From Gordonia hirsuta DSM 44140 = NBRC 16056 (GTDB lineage Bacteria > Actinomycetota > Actinomycetes > Mycobacteriales > Mycobacteriaceae), in NCBI RefSeq assembly GCF_000333015.1, contig NZ_BANT01000024.1, forward strand, positions 1 to 58,037: DNA of 58,037 bases, given 5' to 3'. Below are positions 49,629 to 58,037 of this stretch, one piece after another. Made by a program: the position numbers and the translations under genes. Each line of letters opens with the position of its first letter. The stretch's first letter is position 1. The notes beneath the pieces are model-generated. The model ran no database searches. It saw nothing but the letters and a program-made list of their open reading frames with translations, and had not been told where the DNA came from.

Positions 49629-50288
49629 ATGCACGCACTGTCCGAATTGCTCACCGAGGTCATCAATCTGGCCCCGGCGTGGGCGGTCTACCTGGTGGTC
49701 GCGCTGGTCCTGTTCTCCGAGACCGCGATCTTGATCTGCGGGATGATCGTCCCCAGCGAGGCGACGCTCATCGCCGCAGGGGTGGCGGCGGCGATCGGTA
49801 AACCCAATATCGTCGTTCTGATCGCGATCGCCGTCGGTGCGGCCCTGGCCGGTGACCTGATCGGCTACTGGGTCGGGACCCGGTCGGGCCCGCGGATCCA
49901 GGAGTCGTGGGCGGGCCGCAAATTCGGTGAAGACCACTGGCGGCACGCCGAGACACGGGTGCGCGAGAACGTCTTCGTGACCGTGCCGATCGGCCGGTGG
50001 CTCGGCTACGTCCGGACGCTGGTGCCGATCACGGCCGGGATGTCGGCGGTCTCACTGCGCCGGTACGCGGTGGCGACGTTCTTCGGCGGGGCGACATGGG
50101 CCACATCGGTGCTGCTGCTGGCCTATCTGCTCGGTGCGACGGCCGGTGCCCGGCTGATCGGCATCATGGTGGTGGCTCTGGTGGCCGCCGGGGTGCTGAT
50201 CGTGGTGGTGCGCTGGGTGTGTCACCGGATCGTGATGCGCCGGCGCGGACCCGCCCCGAACGCCCTGCCGGCAACCGAATCGGTCTGA
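49629..50288 (+). CDS. DedA family membrane protein
   Basis: 219 residues, about five membrane helices. Conserved DedA features: SETAILICGMIVPSEATLI, GAALAGDLIGYWVGTRSG, and the RTLVPITAGMSAV region containing the conserved Arg and Gly. DedA proteins move undecaprenyl phosphate or phospholipids across the membrane in other bacteria. Starts right after yqgE, so co-transcribed. Confidence 0.93.
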   Translation: MHALSELLTEVINLAPAWAVYLVVALVLFSETAILICGMIVPSEATLIAAGVAAAIGKPNIVVLIAIAVGAALAGDLIGYWVGTRSGPRIQESWAGRKFGEDHWRHAETRVRENVFVTVPIGRWLGYVRTLVPITAGMSAVSLRRYAVATFFGGATWATSVLLLAYLLGATAGARLIGIMVVALVAAGVLIVVVRWVCHRIVMRRRGPAPNALPATESV

Positions 50289-50325
50289 CCGGCCGGTGGC
50301 TGAGGCGAGCCGATCGACCGGTGGC

Positions 50326-51150
50326 CTAGGAGCCCAGCGCGCGCTTCTGATAGTCGCGGCGCTCGGCCGCCGAGGCCGATTCGACCTGGTCGGGCACCAT
50401 CTTGCGCATCAGGAAATCACGCAGCCCCTGCGGCAGTAGACCGGCGACCGCGACCAGCGGCCCCACGTACGACGGAATCGTGGTCACGAAGCGGGGTTTG
50501 GCGATCACCGCCAGCACCGCATCGGCGACGTCGTCGGGACTGAGGAGTTTGGCGGCGCCGGTCGCGGTGCCCTTGGCCAGTTCGGTGTCGACCACCCCGG
50601 GCAGGATCGCCGAGATCACCACCCCGCTCCCCCGCAGCTCCTCGCGCACCCCGGTCAGATAGCCCAGGACCGCGTGCTTGCTGGCGGCATAACTGGACTC
50701 CCCGGGCGGGGCCACCTTGGACGCCGCCGAGGCGATGGTGATGATCTGGCCGCCGCCGCGCTCACGCATGCGGGGGGCCACCAAGCGGATCCCGCGGATC
50801 ACTCCGAGCACGTTCACTGCGAACATGGCTTCGGTCGCCTTCTCCGGCTCCTCGTCGAACGGGCCGACCCACATCACCCCGGCGTTGTTCACCAGCACGT
50901 CGATGGGGCCCAGGTCGGCGGTCACCGACTCCAGAAAGGCCTGGTAGGACTCCTCATCGGTGACATCTAGCGAATACCCGCGCATACCCCCGCCCAGTTC
51001 GTCGGCGGTGGCGCGGGCACCGGCCGCATCGCGGTCACCGATCGCAACCCGGGCGCCGGACCAGGCCGCCTGTTCGGCGATCTGCCGCCCGATGCCGGCC
51101 GCACCGCCGGTCACCGCGATTACCAGTCCTTCGAGCTGTGGATTCGCCAT
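50326..51150 (-). CDS. Short-chain dehydrogenase/reductase
   Basis: 274 residues from the ATG at 51150. Cofactor site TGGAAGIG, NNAGVMW, catalytic Ser in IASAAS and YAASK (Tyr and Lys). The substrate is unknown; relatives in mycobacteria act on lipids or ketones. Converges on dedA with a 37-base gap. Confidence 0.93.
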   Translation of the reverse strand: MANPQLEGLVIAVTGGAAGIGRQIAEQAAWSGARVAIGDRDAAGARATADELGGGMRGYSLDVTDEESYQAFLESVTADLGPIDVLVNNAGVMWVGPFDEEPEKATEAMFAVNVLGVIRGIRLVAPRMRERGGGQIITIASAASKVAPPGESSYAASKHAVLGYLTGVREELRGSGVVISAILPGVVDTELAKGTATGAAKLLSPDDVADAVLAVIAKPRFVTTIPSYVGPLVAVAGLLPQGLRDFLMRKMVPDQVESASAAERRDYQKRALGS

Positions 51151-51221
51151 ACCTTCAGCCTGACACATCCGGTGCCCGGTGGACAGGATGATCGCCTCGG
51201 ACGGGTCTTAGGAACCGGTCG

Positions 51222-52220
51222 TCAGACCAGGGCTGCGTCCTCCTGCTGTCCGGCCTGGCGGCCGTACCGGGTGGCCAGCCATGAGCAGAGGATCAGCTGT
51301 ACCTGATGGAAGATCATCAGCGGCAGGATGATCAGGCCGACCTGCGAACCGGCGAACAGGACGGTGGCCATCGGCAGACCGGTCGCCAGGGACTTCTTGG
51401 TGCCGCAGAACTGGATGGCGATGGTGTCGCCGCGATCGAAGCCGAGCCGGCGGGGCAGCCACCCCGAGAGCATCAGCATCACGATGACCAGGGCGGTGGC
51501 GATCAACGTCATCCAGACCACCTCCCAGGCCGTGATCAACGACCACAGCCCCTGCTGCACCCCTTCACTGAAGGCGACGTAGACCACCAGCACGATCGAG
51601 CCCCGGTCTACGTACTTGGTGGGTTCGGCATAGCGGTTGAGTACCGGGGCCACCCACGGTCGCAGCAACTGGCCGAGGATGAACGGCAAGAGGATCTGCA
51701 GCATGATCTTGGTGATCGAGGAGGCGTCCACGTGCACCCCGGCGTCGGTGCTCATCAGCCACACCACCAGCAGCGGGGTCAGGAACACCCCCAGCAGGTT
51801 CGACACCGAGGCGCTGACGATCGCCCCGGGGACATTGCCCTTGGCGATCGAGGTGAACGCGATCGACGACTGCACCGTGGAGGGCACCAACGTCAGATAC
51901 AACAGACCCGCCGACAGATCCTTGCCGATCACATGACTCAGCAGCGGTGCCAGCACCACTCCGACGATCGGGAACAGCACAAAGGTGAAGACCAGAATGG
52001 TCAGGTGCAGCCGCCAGTGGGTCAGACCGGCCAGCGCCTCACGCGGATGCAGCCGGGTGCCGTAGAGGAAGAACAGCAGGGCGATCGCGGCGATCACCAC
52101 GTAGTCGAGGATCTCGGCGAAGATGCCGCCGGCCGGGGCGAATGCGGCGACCACCACGGCCAGCATGATCGTCATCACGAAGCCGTCGATCGGCGATCGC
52201 GCCATCCACTTGGCGAACAT
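51222..52220 (-). CDS. Bile acid:sodium symporter family transporter (YfeH-like)
   Basis: 332 residues, about ten helices. SBF-like features: LVPSTVQSSIAFTSIAKGNV and CGTKKSLATGLPMA, the two crossover motifs of the PF13593 type. Substrate unknown. Starts 15 bases after the stop of the SdpI-like gene on the same strand, so probably one operon. Confidence 0.92.
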   Translation of the reverse strand: MFAKWMARSPIDGFVMTIMLAVVVAAFAPAGGIFAEILDYVVIAAIALLFFLYGTRLHPREALAGLTHWRLHLTILVFTFVLFPIVGVVLAPLLSHVIGKDLSAGLLYLTLVPSTVQSSIAFTSIAKGNVPGAIVSASVSNLLGVFLTPLLVVWLMSTDAGVHVDASSITKIMLQILLPFILGQLLRPWVAPVLNRYAEPTKYVDRGSIVLVVYVAFSEGVQQGLWSLITAWEVVWMTLIATALVIVMLMLSGWLPRRLGFDRGDTIAIQFCGTKKSLATGLPMATVLFAGSQVGLIILPLMIFHQVQLILCSWLATRYGRQAGQQEDAALV

Positions 52221-52235
52221 CGACGTGGATACTCC

Positions 52236-52763
52236 CTAGGGCTGGTGTGAGTCGCTGGCCTGCGATTCCGGCAGGCACATGCCGCTCAGCGCGCACGACC
52301 CGCAACTGGACTCCCCGCAATCGGCAGCCGGATCGGCCGAGCCGGTCTGGCTGTGGTCGGCACCGTCGGTCTGCTCGCCACCGGAGCAACACCCGCTGCT
52401 GCAGCCGCCGCTTTGTTCCTGCGGCGGGACCAGCGCCTGTGCCGCACGGACGGCCACCCCGCTGACCATCGACACCGCCAGCAGACCGATCAGCAGTCCG
52501 CCCAGCGCGTAAACGAAGCCCCACCGATTCGCCAGAGACAGCAGTCCGCCCAGCACCGCGACCACGGCGCCGCCGAGGAAACCGGGAGCGGCGACGCGGT
52601 GCGCCAGGACCCAGGCCTCCTGTGAGGAGACGGTCTCGGCGGTCCGGACACCGGCCCAGCGGTTCCCGGGGAAACGGCCGGCCAGACCCGCCAGACCGAT
52701 CACGGCCCACAGGGCCGCGAAAGCGAAGGCCACGACGGCGGCGATCAGGGACGCGAGGTGCAC
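52236..52763 (-). CDS. SdpI-like membrane protein with Cys-rich tail
   Basis: 175 residues from GTG 52763, supported by TACCAT 7 bases upstream. Four helices; [19 protein letters not shown] after the first is typical of SdpI/YhfL-type proteins. Residues 115-175 are soluble and hold seven cysteines: 121, 125, 126, 149, 154, 157 and 163, with CSSGCC and CGSC. Such a tail could bind metal or form disulfides. Function unknown. Confidence 0.82.
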   Translation of the reverse strand: MHLASLIAAVVAFAFAALWAVIGLAGLAGRFPGNRWAGVRTAETVSSQEAWVLAHRVAAPGFLGGAVVAVLGGLLSLANRWGFVYALGGLLIGLLAVSMVSGVAVRAAQALVPPQEQSGGCSSGCCSGGEQTDGADHSQTGSADPAADCGESSCGSCALSGMCLPESQASDSHQP

Positions 52764-52825
52764 GCCTTCGATGGTATCGCCGAGGCGGCTCCCGGTGCGC
52801 ATCGGTGACGATTTACCCTGGTCGG
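52764..52825. promoter_or_regulatory. Divergent leaderless promoters of the SdpI-like gene and leuS
   Basis: TACCAT (52776-52771, minus) is 7 bases before the SdpI GTG. TACCCT (52814-52819, plus) is 6 bases before the leuS GTG. Confidence 0.5.
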
Positions 52826-55720
52826 GTGAGCATCGCCGAGAACACCCCGGGTCACCGTTACACCGCGCAGACCGCCGGTGACATCGAATCCCGCTGGCAG
52901 GAGTACTGGACCACGAATCAGACCTTCGCCGCACCGAACCCGGTCGGACCGCTCGCCGGCGACTTCTCGGCGTTCTCCGGTTCCGGCCCGCAGGCGCCGG
53001 ACAAGCTGTTCGTGCAGGACATGTTCCCCTACCCTTCCGGTGCCGGACTGCATGTGGGTCACCCGCTGGGATTCATCGCCTCGGACGTCTACGCCCGCTA
53101 CCAGCGGATGGCCGGATACAACGTCCTGCACACCATGGGCTTCGACTCCTTCGGTCTGCCCGCCGAGCAGTACGCGGTGCAGACCGGCACCCACCCGCGG
53201 ACCACCACCGAAGCCAATATCGAGCGGTATCTGCAGCAGATCCGCCGGCTGGGTCTGGGCCATGACGAACGACGGCGCGTGGCCACCACCGATGTGGACT
53301 TCTACCGGTGGACGCAGTGGATCTTCCTGCAGATCTACAACGCCTGGTTCGACGACGACCGGCAGCAGGCGCGGCACATCAGCGAGCTGATCGCCGATTT
53401 CGACTCCGGCGCCAGGACCCCCGACGACGGACGGGTCTGGGCCGAACTCGACGAGGCCGGCCGCCGCGAGGTCCTGGACTCCTACCGGCTGGTGTATCTG
53501 AGCGATTCGCTGGTCAACTGGTGCCCCGGCTTGGGCACGGTGCTGGCCAACGAGGAGGTCACCGCCGAAGGCCGCAGTGAACGCGGCAACTTCCCGGTCT
53601 TCCGCAAGAATCTGCGGCAGTGGATGATGCGGATCACCGCCTACTCCGACCGGCTGCTGGACGATCTGGACCTGCTGGACTGGCCGGAGAAGGTCAAGAC
53701 GATGCAGCGCAACTGGATCGGCCGCTCCCTGGGCGCCCGGGTGCAGTTCCCGGTCCCCGGCGTGTCGGGCGAGGTCGCGCCCATCGAAGTGTTCACCACC
53801 CGCCCCGACACCCTGTTCGGTGCCAGTTACATGGTGCTGGCCCCCGAGCACGAGCTGGTCGATCAGATCGTCGCCGAGGCCTGGCCCGAGGGCACCGATG
53901 AGCGCTGGACCGGTGTGGCCGGCAGTGAGGCGGCCGGCACCGGCGGCTACCGCGCCGCTGACCCGCGCACCGCGGTGGTGGCCTATCGCGCCCTGATCGC
54001 GGCCAAGAGCGATCTGGAGCGGCAGGAGAACAAGGACAAGACCGGCGTCTTCACTGGTGCCTACGCCACCAACCCGGTCAACGGGGAACAGCTGCCGGTC
54101 TTCATCGCCGACTATGTGCTGATCGGCTACGGCACCGGTGCCATCATGGCGGTGCCCGGCCACGACGAACGCGACTTCGAGTTCGCCAGCGCCTTCGGGC
54201 TGCCGATCCGCGAGGTGATCGGCAGCGAGCAAGGCATCGCCGAGGGCGCGTACACCGGTGACGGTCCGCTGATCAACAGTGGTTTTCTCGACGGACTGGC
54301 GGTCGACGAGGCCAAGGCCGCGATCATCGAACGCCTCGAGGCCGACGGCACCGGGGTGGGCACCACGGCGTTCAAGCTGCGCGACTGGCTCTTCGCCCGG
54401 CAGCGGTACTGGGGCGAACCCTTCCCCATCGTCTACGGTCCCGACGGTGCACCGGTGGCGTTGCCGGAGACCATGCTGCCGGTCGAGCTGCCCGAGGTGG
54501 CCGACTACGCGCCGGTGGCCTTCGATCCCGAGGACGCCGACAGCCGGCCCTCTCCCCCGCTGGCCAAGGCCACCGAGTGGGTCGCCGTCGACCTGGATCT
54601 GGGCGACGGGCTCAGGCGCTACACCCGCGACACGAACGTGATGCCGCAGTGGGCCGGCAGCTCCTGGTACCAGTTGCGCTACATCGATCCGACCAACGAG
54701 CAGACCCTGTGCGCCAAGGAGAACGAGGCCTACTGGATGGGCCCGCGGCCGCAGTTGCACGGCTCCGATGATCCGGGCGGACTGGATCTGTACATCGGTG
54801 GCGTCGAGCATGCGGTGCTGCACCTGCTCTACTCGCGGTTCTGGCACAAGGTGCTCTACGACCTGGGCTATGTGACCAGCAGCGAGCCGTACCGCAAGCT
54901 GTTCAACCAGGGCATGATCCAGGCCTACGCTTACACCGATTCCCGCGGCGTCTACGTGCCGGCCGAAGACGTCGTCGAACGCGACGGAACGTTCTTCTAC
55001 CAGGACCAGGAGGTGACGCAGGAGTACGGGAAGATGGGCAAATCGCTCAAGAACTCGGTCACCCCTGACGATATCTGCGCCGAGTACGGTGCCGACACCC
55101 TGCGTGTCTACGAGATGGCGATGGGTCCGCTGGACCAGTCGCGGCCGTGGGCCACCAAGGACGTCGTGGGCGCCCAGCGTTTCCTGCAGCGTGTGTGGCG
55201 GCTGGTGGTCGACGAAGAGACCGGCGGACTGCGGGTCACCGACGCGCCGGCCTCCGAGGAGACCCGCCGCGCCGTGCACAAGACGATCGCCGGGGTGCGC
55301 GAGGACTTCGCCGGGCTGCGGATGAACACCGCGGGCGCCAAACTGATCGAACTGGTCAATCACCTCACCAAGACCTACCGCGACGGTGCGCCGCGCGAGG
55401 CGGTCGAGGCGCTGGTCCTGATGCTGGCACCGCTGGCCCCGCACCTGTCCGAAGAACTGTGGAACCGCTTGGGGCACAACGCTTCTCTGGCTCGCGGACC
55501 GTTTCCGGAGGTCGACGAGAGCTACCTCGTCGAAGACACCGTCGAGGTGCCGGTTCAGGTCAAGGGCAAGGTCCGCAGCCGGATCCAGGTGGCCGCCGAT
55601 GCCGACGAGGCGACCGTGGTCGCCGCGGCCCTGGCCGATGAGAAGATCGCTCCCCTGCTCGACGGTGAACCGCGCAAGGTGATCTACGTTCCCGGCCGGA
55701 TGGTCAACGTGGTGCCGTAG
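52826..55720 (+). CDS. leuS: Leucyl-tRNA synthetase
   Basis: 964 residues from GTG 52826, near the mycobacterial length (969). HIGH motif as HVGH in [17 protein letters not shown]1 editing domain with [19 protein letters not shown] and [15 protein letters not shown], then KMGKSLKNS for KMSKS, and an anticodon-binding end. It charges tRNA-Leu and edits wrong amino acids. Open frame exists upstream but without similarity. Confidence 0.98.
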   Translation: MSIAENTPGHRYTAQTAGDIESRWQEYWTTNQTFAAPNPVGPLAGDFSAFSGSGPQAPDKLFVQDMFPYPSGAGLHVGHPLGFIASDVYARYQRMAGYNVLHTMGFDSFGLPAEQYAVQTGTHPRTTTEANIERYLQQIRRLGLGHDERRRVATTDVDFYRWTQWIFLQIYNAWFDDDRQQARHISELIADFDSGARTPDDGRVWAELDEAGRREVLDSYRLVYLSDSLVNWCPGLGTVLANEEVTAEGRSERGNFPVFRKNLRQWMMRITAYSDRLLDDLDLLDWPEKVKTMQRNWIGRSLGARVQFPVPGVSGEVAPIEVFTTRPDTLFGASYMVLAPEHELVDQIVAEAWPEGTDERWTGVAGSEAAGTGGYRAADPRTAVVAYRALIAAKSDLERQENKDKTGVFTGAYATNPVNGEQLPVFIADYVLIGYGTGAIMAVPGHDERDFEFASAFGLPIREVIGSEQGIAEGAYTGDGPLINSGFLDGLAVDEAKAAIIERLEADGTGVGTTAFKLRDWLFARQRYWGEPFPIVYGPDGAPVALPETMLPVELPEVADYAPVAFDPEDADSRPSPPLAKATEWVAVDLDLGDGLRRYTRDTNVMPQWAGSSWYQLRYIDPTNEQTLCAKENEAYWMGPRPQLHGSDDPGGLDLYIGGVEHAVLHLLYSRFWHKVLYDLGYVTSSEPYRKLFNQGMIQAYAYTDSRGVYVPAEDVVERDGTFFYQDQEVTQEYGKMGKSLKNSVTPDDICAEYGADTLRVYEMAMGPLDQSRPWATKDVVGAQRFLQRVWRLVVDEETGGLRVTDAPASEETRRAVHKTIAGVREDFAGLRMNTAGAKLIELVNHLTKTYRDGAPREAVEALVLMLAPLAPHLSEELWNRLGHNASLARGPFPEVDESYLVEDTVEVPVQVKGKVRSRIQVAADADEATVVAAALADEKIAPLLDGEPRKVIYVPGRMVNVVP

Positions 55721-55759
55721 GACGGCACCGGATCGGCGGATGTGCGGTGCGCAGGTGCC

Positions 55760-56860
55760 TCAGAGCGTGATGCGCTTCTGCTCGCCGACCCCGAACATGC
55801 CGTCGACGTTGAGTGTGGCCCCCTGAGCCTCGATGGCGCCTTCGTACCATCCGTACGGTGCATAGTAGGCCGCCAGCGCCTTACGCGGGCCGACGTGCAT
55901 CGTCGAACGGACGGTCGGGGTGAAGGTGACATCCACGGCGCCGGAGGCATCGCGGATCAGCCATTTGCCCCACGGTCCCTGCGGTCGTTCGACGGTGACC
56001 GGCGGAAGCCGGTGCAGGGTGTTGCCGATCCAGAGTGCGTTCTCGTTGAAGACCGCAGGGTCGAGGATCTGGTTGGCGGTCAGGTTGAAGCCCTCGACTC
56101 TGCCCGGATCGCCACCGTTGCCTGGGGCGCGGCGGGCGGCGGTGACCCAGTCGTACCGCATCGGGCGCGGGTAGTCGCCGTGATGGTCGTCCAGGATCAG
56201 GAAACCGCGGTCGGCGGCGATGCCGACCCGTTCGCCGCCGATCACCAGGGAGCCGTCCATCGGCATCATGACCTTATGGCTGTAGAGGGCCCGGTCGACG
56301 CTGAACGGATGCACCGTGACCAGGTGTGCAGCCTCCTCCGGTCCGCAGCTGCCGACCACGTGCAGGCCCATCGACGGCAGGTCGCCGCGACCGGGATGGT
56401 GCGCGTCGACGGCGATGCGGTCGCGCTCGAGATGGTTGCCGATCTCCACCCGGAAATCGGCGACCCGGCCCCGCGAGGAGGAGGCCAGCAGGCCCCGGGC
56501 CACCGATAGCGTCGGGGCCGGCATCTTGGTCTCCCAGCGCAGGATGGAGTCGTCGTTCTTGTTCACCGCCAGGATCTGGATCAGGCCGATGGTCTTGGCG
56601 TTGTAGACGGCACCGAGGACGAACCAGTCGTCGTCGCCGAGCTGGAAGGCCTCCCACTCCTTGAGCCGCAGGTTGCGGTTCATCCGCCGCAGCGAGCGGA
56701 AGCGGCCGTGGGGGGTGCCTTCGGCGTCGAGCCGGGTACCGGCATCGAGCGGGTTGATCAGGGGAATGGGGCCGTCGTAGGTGCCGAAGGCGTAGCGTCC
56801 GTCCTCGACGAGGGCGGGCGGGGGCGGAGTGGGCGCCGGAGGAAATATCGGAGTGGACAT
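55760..56860 (-). CDS. DUF2804 family protein
   Basis: 366 residues, no signal or membrane helix. Characteristic stretches: LKEWEAFQLGDDDWFVLGAVYNAK, HPFSVDRALYSHKVMMPMDG and FGVGEQKRITL at the end, with DDHHGDYP in between. This matches my memory of DUF2804, found widely in Mycobacteriales. The fold may be lipocalin-like; function unknown. Convergent with leuS (39-base gap). Confidence 0.85.
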   Translation of the reverse strand: MSTPIFPPAPTPPPPALVEDGRYAFGTYDGPIPLINPLDAGTRLDAEGTPHGRFRSLRRMNRNLRLKEWEAFQLGDDDWFVLGAVYNAKTIGLIQILAVNKNDDSILRWETKMPAPTLSVARGLLASSSRGRVADFRVEIGNHLERDRIAVDAHHPGRGDLPSMGLHVVGSCGPEEAAHLVTVHPFSVDRALYSHKVMMPMDGSLVIGGERVGIAADRGFLILDDHHGDYPRPMRYDWVTAARRAPGNGGDPGRVEGFNLTANQILDPAVFNENALWIGNTLHRLPPVTVERPQGPWGKWLIRDASGAVDVTFTPTVRSTMHVGPRKALAAYYAPYGWYEGAIEAQGATLNVDGMFGVGEQKRITL

Positions 56861-56890
56861 AGCGCCTACGACGGTAGCCGACCGGCCCGG

Positions 56891-58037
56891 TCACCCGGTG
56901 CGGCGGATCTGGACCACTCGCTGCAGCGCCCAATCGAGCCGGGACAGCATCCGCGCCGCGGTGCCCTGGTCGGACCGGTCGTCGTCGGGAACCGCCTGCA
57001 GCAGGCCGGGTACCGTGGTGTCTGTGGTGCTCGCGGGGCCGGGATCACCGGTGAGCAGGGCATCCCGGGCCTGTACCGCGCCGGTGCGGACCTCGTCGAC
57101 GGACGCGGCCAGCGCGGGGCGCAGCGCCGGATCGGCGGGGATCGCCGAGGTTCCGGTGGTCAGGGAGATCGCCACATCGGCCAAGCGTCCGGCGAGCCGG
57201 GTGATCATGTCCTTGAGCCCGTCCAGTTCGGCGGCCTGCGCCCGATGTCCGGCCAGCAGGCTCACCGACAGGCTGTTCAGGGTGTCGTGGACGGCGGCGG
57301 CGGCCGCATCGAGTCCGGCGCTGGCCTCCAGGACACCTTCCTGGGCGTCGTCGCCGGTCAGGGCCGTCCGCACAGCGATCAGCAGATCGTCGAGGGCGGT
57401 GAAGTAGGCGGTCGTCTGCTGCCGTACCGCCGACCGCGAGGTGGTGGAGAAGATCAGGTAGGCGCACGCCACGCCGATCACGGCCCCGACGGCGGTCTCG
57501 GTGAGCCGCAGCTCCAGGATGTGCCGGTCGAGGATGCCCAGCAGCCCGTACAGGGCGGCCAGGACGATGGTGACGAAGAACGCTGTCGCGGTGTACTGCA
57601 GCGGGCCGAAATAGAGCATGCAGAACACTGCCACCACGCACATGGCGGTCAGGGCGGCGATATCGCCGTCGAACAGCACGGCCAGTCCGAAACCGACCAG
57701 CACGCCGCCCAGCGTCCCGACGATCCGGCGCGAGGCGCGGGTCAGGACCGCACCGCGGGTGGTGGTGCCGGCGAAGACGAGGAATGCGGTCAGCACCGCC
57801 CAGTACCAGCGGCTCGCCGAGATGGCTTCGCCGGTCACCGTGGCCAGCCCGGCGGCCACCATCACCTGGCCCGCCATGCGGCTGGTGACCGGCCAGTCCT
57901 GCCACTTCTGCCACCACCGGGTCCGGCCGGCGGCCGCCGGCGGGGGCGGCGAACCGGTGCCGGGCGCCGCAGAGCCCGTCGTGCCTTCCGCAGTCGACGC
58001 GGAACCGGGAGCCGGGGCGGGCGGGCCCGGTGCGGGA
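56891..58037 (-). CDS. FUSC family membrane protein, 5' end outside window
   Basis: At least 381 residues. The frame is open to the window end, passing through a Pro/Ala/Gly-rich stretch and WWQKWQDWPVTSRMAGQ before the helices. Six or so N-terminal helices (TTRGAVLTRASRRIVGTLGGVLVG is the FUSC signature) precede a cytoplasmic helical region. FUSC proteins resemble aromatic acid or fusaric acid exporters. The ATG at 57877 is internal, not the start. Confidence 0.88.
   Translation of the reverse strand, partial: PAPGPPAPAPGSASTAEGTTGSAAPGTGSPPPPAAAGRTRWWQKWQDWPVTSRMAGQVMVAAGLATVTGEAISASRWYWAVLTAFLVFAGTTTRGAVLTRASRRIVGTLGGVLVGFGLAVLFDGDIAALTAMCVVAVFCMLYFGPLQYTATAFFVTIVLAALYGLLGILDRHILELRLTETAVGAVIGVACAYLIFSTTSRSAVRQQTTAYFTALDDLLIAVRTALTGDDAQEGVLEASAGLDAAAAAVHDTLNSLSVSLLAGHRAQAAELDGLKDMITRLAGRLADVAISLTTGTSAIPADPALRPALAASVDEVRTGAVQARDALLTGDPGPASTTDTTVPGLLQAVPDDDRSDQGTAARMLSRLDWALQRVVQIRRTG

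Overview
The window is the replication-origin region of a high-GC actinobacterium of the mycolic-acid group (Mycobacteriales). The reasons are the gene order dnaA-dnaN-gnd-recF-dciA-gyrB-gyrA-DUF3566-tRNAIle-tRNAAla on one side of the origin and rpmH-rnpA-yidD-yidC-jag-rsmG-parA-parB on the other, together with pknA/pknB, trpG, crgA, cwlM, a MurJ-pseudokinase fusion, cutinases and mycobacterial-type TANNNT leaderless promoters. A Gordonia-like genus is my best guess, made from memory of gene content; no 16S gene is present.

Layout. 1-5.4 kb: C-terminus of pknA, pknB, trpG, crgA, a PH-domain membrane protein, a rhomboid protease and ppiA. 5.4-10.8 kb: an accessory block of secreted or envelope proteins (tiny membrane protein, Pro/Gln-rich DUF4190 protein, two cutinases around an HSL-type esterase, and an uncharacterised protein). 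10.8-11.6 kb: a decayed IS3-type element beside two tRNA genes. 12.1-23.9 kb: DUF3566 (frameshifted), gyrA, gyrB, dciA, recF, gnd, dnaN, oriC (about 22.1-22.3 kb) and dnaA, all leaving the origin leftward. 24-32.4 kb: rpmH to parB and a GNAT-like gene, all rightward, with six parS-like sites at 28.66-32.46 kb. 32.5-44.7 kb: an envelope block on the minus strand (cwlM, trxA, trxB, a truncated anti-sigma-M, murJ, DUF6049, NUDIX), interrupted by a GRAM-like gene, a TetR gene and a membrane fatty-acid hydroxylase where sigM would be expected. 44.7-58 kb: pcnA, an EgtE-like enzyme, a calcium-loop protein, an MFS permease, YqgE, DedA, an SDR, a bile-acid:sodium-symporter relative, an SdpI-like protein with a Cys-rich tail, leuS, DUF2804 and a FUSC protein cut by the window end.

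How the genes fit together. The left arm supplies initiation, clamp, helicase loading and gyrase. The right arm supplies RNase P protein, membrane insertion and ParABS segregation. PknB, CrgA, CwlM and MurJ form the Ser/Thr-kinase-controlled peptidoglycan and division programme known from mycobacteria. The most unusual points are a YidC with a TPR-like C-terminal extension of about 370 residues, four tandem parS sites sharing the same non-canonical left half, an anti-sigma-M gene cut before its membrane segment with no sigM beside it, a frameshift at a G8 run in the DUF3566 gene, and a 110-bp intergenic region beside crgA that carries DnaA boxes and a duplicated palindrome.
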